7,028 nucleotides of DNA from CAWUIH01 sp963922495. Its GTDB lineage: Bacteria; Pseudomonadota; Gammaproteobacteria; Coxiellales; Coxiellaceae. How positions within the stretch are numbered: the stretch's first letter is position 1; every line of letters starts with the position of its first letter. A program made the position numbers and the translations under genes. The DNA is taken from contig CAWUIH010000072.1 of the NCBI GenBank assembly GCA_963922495.1, positions 1 to 7,028 on the forward strand. The letters run 5' to 3'. Under the pieces are notes generated by a model, which was not told the origin of the DNA, searched no databases, and saw nothing but the letters and a program-made list of their open reading frames with translations. Positions 1 to 5,726 of this stretch are shown piece after piece.

Positions 1-428
1 GTTGAAGACTATCATGATCACTCAAATTCCAAGGGGAGATTCTCGAGGGCTTACTAACTAGTTTAGTATTCGGTGGGTTTGGACTGATTGCTACTGCTGC
101 ACTGGTGATAAAATGTTGGTGTGATCGCAAGCGCCGAGATCGTATGGATAATCCAGTTGAAGAGGCCAAACGGTCAACACGGAGTGCTCATCCAGATCGT
201 AAGGCTTCTTTGACAACCGAGTTAAATCTTCTTAATAGTTCGGCGATTGGCGTTAAAGAGTTACACATGCTTTCGTCCGATGATCGTATTAGTCGCTCCC
301 CGCAATCAATAGCTGGTGTTGGGCTGTTTGCTCTGCCTTCGGCACCGCCAGTGGTAGAGGATCCAAAGGGTGCCGAGGATAATCAATTTGCAGACAGTTC
401 AACGTCTGATCTATCAAATCCAAGTTAA
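1..428 (+). pseudogene. 3' part of a probable single-pass membrane protein, apparent frameshift
   Basis: I do not recognise this protein. The frame ending at the TAA at 426-428 is open back to position 18. It has no ATG, GTG or TTG codon before the GTG at 105, so a start at 105 would cut through a clear membrane segment. The codons at 48-110 encode a hydrophobic stretch (GLLTSLVFGGFGLIATAALV), followed at once by a basic, cysteine-containing stop-transfer sequence (KCWCDRKRRDR). The rest, about 95 residues, is polar, rich in Ser, Asp and Pro, and probably disordered. Frame 1 is open from base 1 to a TAA at 55-57. Adding one G to the run at 33-36 joins the two frames into one continuous protein through the membrane segment. 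I therefore read this as the C-terminal part of a larger membrane protein with a one-base deletion, or a sequencing error at the G run. Alternatively a short protein starts at GTG 105. Confidence 0.5.
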
Positions 429-492
429 GGGTAGTGGTTTTTTCTGAAGCTAAAAATGTCAGTTTGAAGTTTATGAGCTTGGCTATTGAGTG

Positions 493-600
493 TCAATCAA
501 TGCGATTGATGATGCTAAATGGACACCATTCAGGGGTGCTGCTTGACGTCACGATAGTGTACACTTCAAATTGACAATTTCAGAGGAATCCAAAGTCCTC
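493..600. promoter_or_regulatory. Cluster of short dyads upstream of the abiE operon
   Basis: Five small inverted repeats lie within 108 bp: TCAATC/GATTGA at 493-498 and 504-509, the perfect palindrome TGACGTCA at 544-551, AGTGTACACT at 556-565, AAATTG-a-CAATTT at 568-580, and GAGGA/TCCTC at 583-587 and 596-600. AbiEi antitoxins are known to repress their own operon by binding inverted repeats upstream of it, so some of these dyads may be the operator. The assignment is inferred from position only. None of the dyads is followed by a T run, so they are not intrinsic terminators. Confidence 0.35.
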
Positions 601-660
601 AACCGCAAACTGATTTTAAATAACCCATCTGGCCTTTTTCATTTTCAAAAAGACACTTTT

Positions 661-666
661 TATAAT
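661..666 (+). promoter_or_regulatory. Candidate -10 box of the abiE operon
   Basis: A perfect TATAAT lies 11 bases before the ATG of abiEi. The best-placed -35 hexamer (TTCATT at 638-643, 17-bp spacer) is poor. A -10 box here would start transcription around 672-674, only a few bases before the ATG at 678. The message would then be nearly leaderless, which agrees with the lack of a Shine-Dalgarno sequence. Confidence 0.4.
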
Positions 667-677
667 ACTATTTGCAA

Positions 678-1484
678 ATGAAAGAGAAAATTACAACTTT
701 GTCGGCCTATCTAGATCATCTCAGAATGGATGGCAGGTATTGGCTATCTCGAAAGGAAGCCATAGCGACATTACAAATCAGTGATAAGGCTTTTAAGCTT
801 GCTGCACATCGCTTATCAGTTAAGGGTAGTTTAAAGCGGGTGAGAGGTGATTTTTTTATTATTGTACCGCCAGAGCACCGCGCTATTGGTGCGTTGCCCC
901 CTGTTTGGTTTATCGATGCGCTTATGAGGTATCTTGATCAGCAATATTACGTCGGATTATTAGCAGCCGCTGCATTACATGGTGCAGCTCATCAACAACC
1001 CATGACTTTTCAAGTCATCACCGATAAACCCACCAGAAATATTACTGTAGGGCAGGTTTTCATTGAGTTTATTTGTAAAAGTAACATCCAGTCGTATTTC
1101 TATAAACTGAAGAAAACGATGTCAGGAACAATACAAATCTCGACACCAGAAATGACAGCATTTGATCTGGTTCGTTATATGAGTGCTGCCGGTCAAGTCA
1201 ATCATGTTGCTACTGTATTATGTGAACTTGTAGAGCGATTGGATCCTGAAAAATTGGCTGATGTTTTGAAAAACGATGATGTGGAAATTACTATCGTGCA
1301 GCGGTTGGGATATTTACTTGATGTGCTCCAATTACCGCTTGATTTGTTGCCTTTGGAAAAGCAATTAAAACAGAGAAAGACCTCTCGACGATTGCTAGTG
1401 CTAGCTAGCAGCGCACCTGTTACTGAATATAACCAGCGATGGCATATTGAAGTAAATGAACAAGTGGAGCCAGACGACGTATGA
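678..1484 (+). CDS. abiEi: AbiEi-type antitoxin (type IV toxin-antitoxin), transcriptional regulator
   Basis: This 268-residue protein resembles the AbiEi antitoxins of the AbiE abortive-infection family. In that family an N-terminal winged helix-turn-helix binds the operon's own promoter and a C-terminal domain counteracts the AbiEii toxin without forming a stable complex with it. Residues 1-60 look like the helix-turn-helix, with short helices ending in a basic stretch (SLKRVRGDFFIIVPP). Residues 91-108 (YVGLLAAAALHGAAHQQP) and the C-terminal NQRWHIEVN near 252-260 are the kind of landmarks seen in AbiEi proteins. The ATG at 678 is chosen over a TTG at 672 as the better initiation codon; neither has a Shine-Dalgarno sequence. 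The stop codon overlaps the start of abiEii (ATGA), which implies translational coupling. Confidence 0.85.
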   Translation: MKEKITTLSAYLDHLRMDGRYWLSRKEAIATLQISDKAFKLAAHRLSVKGSLKRVRGDFFIIVPPEHRAIGALPPVWFIDALMRYLDQQYYVGLLAAAALHGAAHQQPMTFQVITDKPTRNITVGQVFIEFICKSNIQSYFYKLKKTMSGTIQISTPEMTAFDLVRYMSAAGQVNHVATVLCELVERLDPEKLADVLKNDDVEITIVQRLGYLLDVLQLPLDLLPLEKQLKQRKTSRRLLVLASSAPVTEYNQRWHIEVNEQVEPDDV

Positions 1485-2311
1485 TCCCGCAAGCTGAAAT
1501 TATTTCTTGGCGTAACACGGTGCCTTGGGTTGGGTTTGATCAAGTTGAACATGATCTTGTGTTATGTCGTGCACTGTGCGAGTTATATAAAAACCCTTTG
1601 ATCAGTGGGGGTTTAGTATTTCGTGGCGGCACTGCCTTGCATAAATTATTTTTTAAAAGGGCGGGGCGTTTTAGTGAAGACTTGGATTTTGTACAAGCAA
1701 AAGCAGAACCCATTGGGAAGACGATTGATGCAATACGAGAATGTCTTGACCCTTGGTTAGGTAAGCCAAGTTGGAAACAAAACCAAGGGCGATTTACGCT
1801 TAATTATCGGTTTCAAACTGAAATTGAACCCGTTATCAGTCGCAAGGTAAAAGTTGAAATTAATACTCGTGAACACAATAATCTGGAACCACATTTAAAA
1901 GTGCCCTTTTCAGTAAGTAACAGATGGTTTCAAGGGGAAGTGATTGTTTTGACTTACTCCCTAGAGGAGTTGTTAGCGACAAAATTACGTGCCTTATATC
2001 AACGGAAGAAGGGTAGAGATTTATATGATTTTTGGTACGCCATTCATCAAGTCGCTGGTCTGAATATTCAAAAAATCATCGATATTTTTCAATACTACAT
2101 GAAAGACGAAAATATGCAGGTTTCACGTGCTGAATTTGAAAGGAATTTATCATTAAAACGAGATAATCCAGCTTTCAAAGGAGATATCTATCCGCTGCTA
2201 TCTCAAGACCAGGCAAAACAATATCCGATCGAAGAGGCTTACAGTATTCTATTTCGAGATTTTTTACCAAAACTAAATGGTGAACCATGGAAAAGACTAG
2301 AAATAAACTAA
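1481..2311 (+). CDS. abiEii: AbiEii-type nucleotidyltransferase toxin
   Basis: This 276-residue protein belongs to the AbiEii / DUF1814 group of the polymerase-beta-like nucleotidyltransferase fold. It is the toxin of AbiE systems, which act against phage and stabilise mobile DNA; characterised relatives (MenT toxins) transfer nucleotides to RNA acceptors such as tRNA. The family motifs are visible in order: FRGGTALHK at residues 47-55, SEDLDF at 65-70 with D67 and D69 as the predicted metal-binding pair, VKVEIN at 123-128, and TKLRALYQRKKGRDLYDFW at 167-185. All look intact and the length is usual for the family, so the toxin is probably active. The start codon sits inside the last codons of abiEi, so the two genes form a tight operon. 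The substrate in this organism cannot be told from sequence. Confidence 0.9.
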   Translation: MIPQAEIISWRNTVPWVGFDQVEHDLVLCRALCELYKNPLISGGLVFRGGTALHKLFFKRAGRFSEDLDFVQAKAEPIGKTIDAIRECLDPWLGKPSWKQNQGRFTLNYRFQTEIEPVISRKVKVEINTREHNNLEPHLKVPFSVSNRWFQGEVIVLTYSLEELLATKLRALYQRKKGRDLYDFWYAIHQVAGLNIQKIIDIFQYYMKDENMQVSRAEFERNLSLKRDNPAFKGDIYPLLSQDQAKQYPIEEAYSILFRDFLPKLNGEPWKRLEIN

Positions 2312-2361
2312 TGGGGAATAGGGTAACGACGGCTTTGTGGCTCGTGGTAAATCAGAACGCT

Positions 2362-2400
2362 AACTCGCACCACAATATAGCACAAGATGTGGTACGAGTT
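2362..2400. promoter_or_regulatory. Long inverted repeat between abiEii and the MNT-HEPN gene
   Basis: AACTCGCACCACA at 2362-2374 pairs with TGTGGTACGAGTT at 2388-2400. Twelve of thirteen positions are complementary, around a 13-nt spacer. No T run follows, so it is not a typical intrinsic terminator. It ends 29 bases before the next ATG and just ahead of its Shine-Dalgarno sequence. It may be an operator for the downstream gene or a leader hairpin in its mRNA. The repeat itself is seen directly; its role is inferred. Confidence 0.5.
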
Positions 2401-2429
2401 TGTTGCAAGTTTGAGAGGGAACACTTCTA

Positions 2430-3287
2430 ATGAAAATGGATTTAAATTACTTACCTGCTAATAAGCAGGTTGAGTTATCCAATATAGTTTCCATTATTAA
2501 GGAAGCGGTTCCTACTGAGATGATTATTTTATTCGGTAGCTACGCTCGTAACGACTGGGTAGAAGAAAAATATGATAAAGATTACTATCGTTACCAAAGT
2601 GATTTTGATATTTTGGTAATTGTCGAGACCAAAAGCGAATCCCTTCAAGGACGATTTGAGCGGGAAGTAGAAGATAAAATTGAAAAAGAGGAAGATATTA
2701 AAACGCCCGTATCAGTTATTGTGCATGACATTGATTTTTTCAATAAGCGACTAAGTAAAGCACAGTATTTTTTCACAGATATTAAAAAGGAAGGTATCCT
2801 CTTATTTGATTCAGAAAAGTTTCACTTAAAAGAAGCCAGAGAACTATCACCGGAAGAACGAAGAAAATTAGCTCAGGAAGACTTTAACTATTGGTTCAGC
2901 AATGCAAATAAGTTTTTTGAAACTTCTCTTTTTAACTTTGAAAAAGGATACTATCCGCATGCTGCTTTTGAATTGCATCAAGCAACAGAGCGATTATACT
3001 CAGGAATTTTACTGGTTTTCACTCGCTATAAACCGAACACCCATGATTTAGCTATTCTAAAAAAGCTGGCTAATTCGGTTGATAGTCGGTTATTAAACTT
3101 ACTCCCATTGGATAACTTAGACAATAAGCGTTTGTTTAAGTTGTTAAGAAAAGCCTATGTTGATGCCAGATATAAACCCAGTTACGTTATTACCAAAGAG
3201 GAATTATTACAATTATATAAGCAAGTAAAAGAGCTTAAAAGAATTGGTGAACTAATTTGTTATGAAAAAATTAATTATTTTAAATAA
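2430..3287 (+). CDS. Single-chain MNT nucleotidyltransferase-HEPN domain fusion protein
   Basis: This 285-residue protein joins two domains that are often separate antitoxin and toxin subunits. Residues 1-130 form a minimal nucleotidyltransferase domain: the GSYAR motif at 36-40 and SDFDILV at 57-63, with D58 and D60 as the predicted metal ligands. Residues 145-275 look like a HEPN four-helix domain and contain the R-x5-H motif (R199 to H205), the usual HEPN ribonuclease signature. In two-gene HepT/MntA systems the MNT protein silences the HEPN RNase by adding AMP groups to a tyrosine near its motif. Here both sit in one chain, so control could be intramolecular. No tyrosine follows H205 as in HepT (the sequence is HDL), although Y200 lies beside R199. 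GAGAGGGA at 2413-2420 gives a good ribosome binding site 9 nt before the ATG. An alternative role, such as modifying a small molecule in the way aminoglycoside nucleotidyltransferases do, cannot be excluded. Confidence 0.85.
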   Translation: MKMDLNYLPANKQVELSNIVSIIKEAVPTEMIILFGSYARNDWVEEKYDKDYYRYQSDFDILVIVETKSESLQGRFEREVEDKIEKEEDIKTPVSVIVHDIDFFNKRLSKAQYFFTDIKKEGILLFDSEKFHLKEARELSPEERRKLAQEDFNYWFSNANKFFETSLFNFEKGYYPHAAFELHQATERLYSGILLVFTRYKPNTHDLAILKKLANSVDSRLLNLLPLDNLDNKRLFKLLRKAYVDARYKPSYVITKEELLQLYKQVKELKRIGELICYEKINYFK

Positions 3288-3424
3288 TATTATTCAAGTG
3301 TGCACCTTGCCAAACGTCAAAGGGCTGGTACTGTGATGAGAAAAAGTACCAAGAAGCAGCGATGAAATTTTAAACCACCTGCAATAAATGAAGATTAATT
3401 GACCAATGTGGGCTGGAAATTTGA

Positions 3425-3610
3425 GATTTGGTCCCTTTTGACCAGAATACCGGCCACACCTTTATTGCCTTAGTTGGGCACGATGGGTTCTACGAGGGTT
3501 CGGTCAGAGTGATCTGGCCGTTCTACTCACATAATACCCTTTTGGGCGTTTTTATTGTTGATAAAAATCGACAAATCCTAGAGCCTATGTTTGATTTGAC
3601 CAAATCATAA
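3425..3610 (+). pseudogene. Truncated ORF fragment, 3' remnant of a mobile-element protein
   Basis: The frame opens at 3425 after a TGA and has only a TTG (3428) as a possible start, with no convincing ribosome binding site. The last 20 codons (VFIVDKNRQILEPMFDLTKS) are repeated at 6486-6548 with only conservative and synonymous changes (...EPVFDLIKS), which shows that this is the tail of a coding sequence carried by the repeated element. The upstream part (GHTFIALVGHDGFYEGSVRV) is not shared with the second copy and I do not recognise it. It could be more of the same protein or unrelated DNA at a deletion junction. Probably not a functional gene. Confidence 0.4.
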
Positions 3611-3671
3611 GAAAAACGGGTCATTATAAGTACAAAAGGTGGAACATTTCGCACGAATCAAGGCCACCCTC
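3541..3671 (+). repeat. Left copy of a ~131-bp direct repeat (right end of the small mobile element)
   Basis: This stretch matches 6479-6610 in the same orientation with four substitutions (3546, 3578, 3587, 3600) and one missing C near 3665. It contains the 3' end of the element's ORF and one terminal inverted repeat ending in CCACCCTC at 3671. No matching opposite terminus is visible to its left, so this is a truncated copy. Confidence 0.85.
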
Positions 3672-4453
3672 TATCTCAGTGTTTTTCGAGCCAAGTAGCC
3701 TCTAAGGACACATTGTATTTTGGTTGCTGCAAGATACCTCTGTAAGTCGGGTATGCGGTCTATAAACTCTCCAAAATTATGGGGAACTTCTGGCACATCT
3801 TTAATACAACAAAGCCCACTATCACTACACCGTCTAAATAAAATAACCGCAGTGGCATGTACACGCCATTGATCATTATGTTTTACACATACAAGACTAT
3901 GCTCGAAATTAGCTCCAAATCGTGATGAATCCTGATCGCTAGTAAGTTTATTTATTGCTACCTCATTTGGCCCTGCTTGCATATCATAGTCAACGCGCAT
4001 TTTTTGATTATTGATCGCCAGAGGGCTCATGCATTTCCCATTAGAATCATGGTAAAAACGGTTTCCTTGCCATTCTTCTCTCACTTCCAGTGCACAGCCA
4101 TTCATTGGATAAGTCACCACGAGTGAACCATTAGGTTGATTAAAGGGTACATGTGTAGACTTTGCTTGACCATCCGTAAAGGGTATGTACCAATCATGGC
4201 CAGTTGGGTCAGCTTGAATGTTAAGCTCATATACTTTCCTTGAGCGTGAAGATTCTGCATACTCACTACAGGTGATTTTACAGCGACCCGCATAATTGTG
4301 GCCGTCAAAACCATTAGCAGGCCTCACAACAAACCCCGCAATACTGCTTGCATGAGCAGGGTCTTCTCTCAGTAGATTTAAAAACTTCTCGGCACTAGTG
4401 AACACTGTGCCTACAACCTTTGATCGTCCTATCTTTTTAATGCTGGAAAACAT
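3671..4453 (-). CDS. Protein of unknown family with C-terminal IQ motif
   Basis: I do not recognise the main body of this 260-residue protein. It has no evident signal peptide or membrane segment and is fairly rich in cysteine. Its last 20 residues contain I246-Q247-x3-R251-G252-x3-R256, an exact match to the IQ consensus IQxxxRGxxxR, preceded by AATK and followed by KTLR. In eukaryotes this motif binds calmodulin or myosin light chains. In bacteria it is uncommon and is mainly of interest in effectors of intracellular pathogens. The start is the ATG at 4453, preceded by AGAGAAAG as a weak ribosome binding site. The TAG stop is made of two native bases plus one base of the mobile-element terminus ending at 3671, so the original protein may have been longer and lost its C-terminus at the insertion. 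A host-directed role is a guess from the motif only. Confidence 0.7.
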   Translation of the reverse strand: MFSSIKKIGRSKVVGTVFTSAEKFLNLLREDPAHASSIAGFVVRPANGFDGHNYAGRCKITCSEYAESSRSRKVYELNIQADPTGHDWYIPFTDGQAKSTHVPFNQPNGSLVVTYPMNGCALEVREEWQGNRFYHDSNGKCMSPLAINNQKMRVDYDMQAGPNEVAINKLTSDQDSSRFGANFEHSLVCVKHNDQWRVHATAVILFRRCSDSGLCCIKDVPEVPHNFGEFIDRIPDLQRYLAATKIQCVLRGYLARKTLR

Positions 4454-4941
4454 GAACTTTCTCTTAAAATGATGCTGTGTTTGCTGGTATCTAATCTAGC
4501 AATCATATATTGCATGGTTGTTGCTTATAGGTAACACCTTGTAACACTTGGGTCGGATGCCAAAAGCGGGTGCACGGTGAGTAAACCCGGTAGATCACTC
4601 AACCAGGCCCCTCCTTGTATCATACTCCTGTAGCGATATTCAAACATTGTTACAATCTGGTTCCGTGGGTATATCTTCCCTAAAAGTGACACCAAATTGA
4701 CTATTTTAAGGCTACTATGCCAGAGATCGATTATGCGTCCAATTGAAGTTGGGCATCTGTGTAGAGATCAGGAACTATGGCCTGTTTGTCACAGAAGGAG
4801 CAACACACCAGCTTATCTACCGGCTGAAAGCATGATATTTGCGACACGTTTTATCGTAAATCGTGTCGCAAAGATGTCGCAAACATTGGCTCGGTGGATG
4901 TAGAATAGCGCTGATTTCGCAGCGGGAATGCAGTGTGAAAT
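4454..4941. other. 488-bp gap without a convincing gene
   Basis: The region holds a tandem 10-mer (GTAACACCTT then GTAACACTTG, 4531-4550), a 14-base stretch (4619-4632) identical to part of the tnpA remnant at 6636-6649, the large palindrome at 4838-4872, and a small CGCTG/CAGCG hairpin (4909-4924) just past the resolvase stop. A 68-codon frame at 4697-4903 has only a TTG start and no ribosome binding site, and is not called. The promoter of the IQ-motif gene should lie around 4470-4560 on the minus strand, but no good hexamer pair stands out. Confidence 0.5.
4838..4880. repeat. 35-nt interrupted palindrome plus a third copy of its arm
   Basis: TTTGCGACACG (4838-4848) and CGTGTCGCAAA (4862-4872) are perfect 11-bp inverted arms. 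Inside them, after one mismatch, TTTA and TAAA pair again around a 3-nt loop, so nearly all of the 35 nt can fold into one hairpin. A further direct copy of the arm core, TGTCGCAAA, follows at 4875-4883. No T run follows on either strand, so a terminator is unlikely. The arrangement resembles a recombinase, replication or partition binding site. It lies about 60 bases past the 3' end of the resolvase gene. Its function is unknown. Confidence 0.6.
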
Positions 4942-5544
4942 TCAAGCCTTAATATTCCGTCTTTTTAGCCAAGCGTAAAGCGTAGCAGGGGAACACTCAA
5001 CAATTCGAGCGATGGAACGGTTACTGACACCTTTTTTGAGGTAGTCGATAATTTGATCTTTTTCGGCATCGAGTTTGAGTGTGGCGGCTTGACCTTTGGG
5101 TCGACCCAGCTTAATGCCTTTAGCCTTGCGTTGGGATAAGGCCTCTTTAGTTCGAGTGGAAATAAACTCGCGTTCAATTTGCGCTGCAAGTCCAAGAATG
5201 GTGGCAGAGATGGTCGATTGCATGGAGCCGTCCATCACCATATTGCTTTTAGCAATATGAACAGAGACTTTTTTGGTGGCAGCATATTCTAAGATTTCGA
5301 GCACTTGCAGGGTAGAGCGCCCCAGTCTGGAAACTTCAGCGACGACGATGTGGTCATCGTCATTGGCCTTCTTTAAAATGTCGCCGATAGGGCGGCTTTG
5401 CCAATGCAATTTGCCGCTGCTGGTATCCTCAATGTATTTGACAGGAACCAGGTTATGGCGGTTGCAATAATCCAAGACACTGAGCTTTTGGTTTTCAGTG
5501 TCTTGCCTATTAGTGGAGACTCGTAGGTACGCAAAATTAGTCAT
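4942..5544 (-). CDS. tnpR: Serine recombinase (resolvase/invertase family), Tn3-type TnpR
   Basis: This 200-residue protein is a complete small serine recombinase of the resolvase/invertase family. It forms tetramers at a res site and resolves cointegrates, or inverts DNA, through a 5'-phosphoserine link. The N-terminal motif AYLRVSTNRQDTENQ places R8 and the nucleophile S10. Further active-site arginines are R51 in the SGKLHWQSRP segment and R73 and R76 in VSRLGRS. The AQIERE signature is at 121-126, at the start of the long dimerisation helix. Residues 171-196 (GVSNRSIARIVECSPATLYAW is the core) form the C-terminal helix-turn-helix. The ATG at 5544 has no strong Shine-Dalgarno sequence. The gene is divergent from yefM, and the shared intergenic region would hold res. 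With the tnpA fragment on the right it probably belonged to one Tn3-family transposon, so I favour resolvase over invertase. Confidence 0.9.
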   Translation of the reverse strand: MTNFAYLRVSTNRQDTENQKLSVLDYCNRHNLVPVKYIEDTSSGKLHWQSRPIGDILKKANDDDHIVVAEVSRLGRSTLQVLEILEYAATKKVSVHIAKSNMVMDGSMQSTISATILGLAAQIEREFISTRTKEALSQRKAKGIKLGRPKGQAATLKLDAEKDQIIDYLKKGVSNRSIARIVECSPATLYAWLKRRNIKA

Positions 5545-5650
5545 TTTTCAATTTAAATATTAATTGAGTTAATTTAAACACCATACGTTCAATTAAAAGT
5601 CTTGTAAAGTAGCTATATACGTTTAACTAAAACCATCGTTTTATGTGAAC
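5545..5650. promoter_or_regulatory. Candidate res region and tnpR promoter
   Basis: The divergent gap between tnpR and yefM is very AT-rich and repetitive, as expected for a resolvase binding region. ACGTTCAATTAAAA (5585-5598) recurs as ACGTTTAACTAAAA (5619-5632), 12 of 14 identical and 34 bp apart. TTTAAAT- and AATTTAAA-type inverted elements lie closer to tnpR. On the minus strand TTTACA (5608-5603) and TATGGT (5585-5580) are separated by 17 bp and make a plausible tnpR promoter inside these repeats, which would allow autorepression. The exact crossover site is not determined. Confidence 0.45.
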
Positions 5651-5658
5651 ACTTTGGG

Positions 5659-5696
5659 TTGACAAAACATTAAAAACGTACGATATTATTGTACGT
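5659..5696 (+). promoter_or_regulatory. yefM-yoeB promoter with overlapping operator palindrome
   Basis: TTGACA at 5659-5664 is a perfect -35 box. With a 17-bp spacer the -10 is GATATT at 5682-5687. Perfect inverted arms ACGTAC (5676-5681) and GTACGT (5691-5696) flank the -10 box with a 9-nt spacer. The E. coli YefM operator is built from palindromes with a TGTACA core, and these GTAC-centred arms look similar. YefM and the YefM-YoeB complex would cover the -10 and repress the operon. Confidence 0.65.
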
Positions 5697-5726
5697 AAAT
5701 GCTTTTGATTGGGAGATTATTATATT

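Noticed and set aside
1202..1552. 116-codon minus-strand frame opposite abiEi and abiEii
   Set aside because: It is antisense to two well-supported genes and has no recognisable features of its own.
3429..3444. TGGTC/GACCA hairpin as terminator for the MNT-HEPN gene
   Set aside because: The stem is only 5 bp, no T run follows, and it lies 140 bases past the stop codon.
4114..4314. 66-codon minus-strand frame inside the IQ-motif gene
   Set aside because: It is an overlapping alternative frame of a longer coding region, with no independent support.
4574..4612. Possible 38-bp Tn3-type terminus beginning GGGG on the minus strand
   Set aside because: GGGGCCTGG and an internal ACTCACCGT are only loosely similar to known Tn3 ends. 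The orientation would also place the element on the side away from tnpR and tnpA.
4697..4903. 68-codon plus-strand frame in the gap before tnpR
   Set aside because: It starts only at TTG, has no ribosome binding site, and its end runs through the 35-nt palindrome. The composition is not protein-like enough to call.
4909..4924. CGCTG/CAGCG hairpin as tnpR terminator
   Set aside because: The stem is short and lacks a T tract on the minus strand, so it does not meet the pattern of an intrinsic terminator.
4965..5195. 76-codon minus-strand frame within tnpR
   Set aside because: It is an out-of-frame shadow of the resolvase C-terminal part.
5273..5470. 65-codon plus-strand frame opposite tnpR
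   Set aside because: It is antisense to the clearly conserved resolvase catalytic domain.
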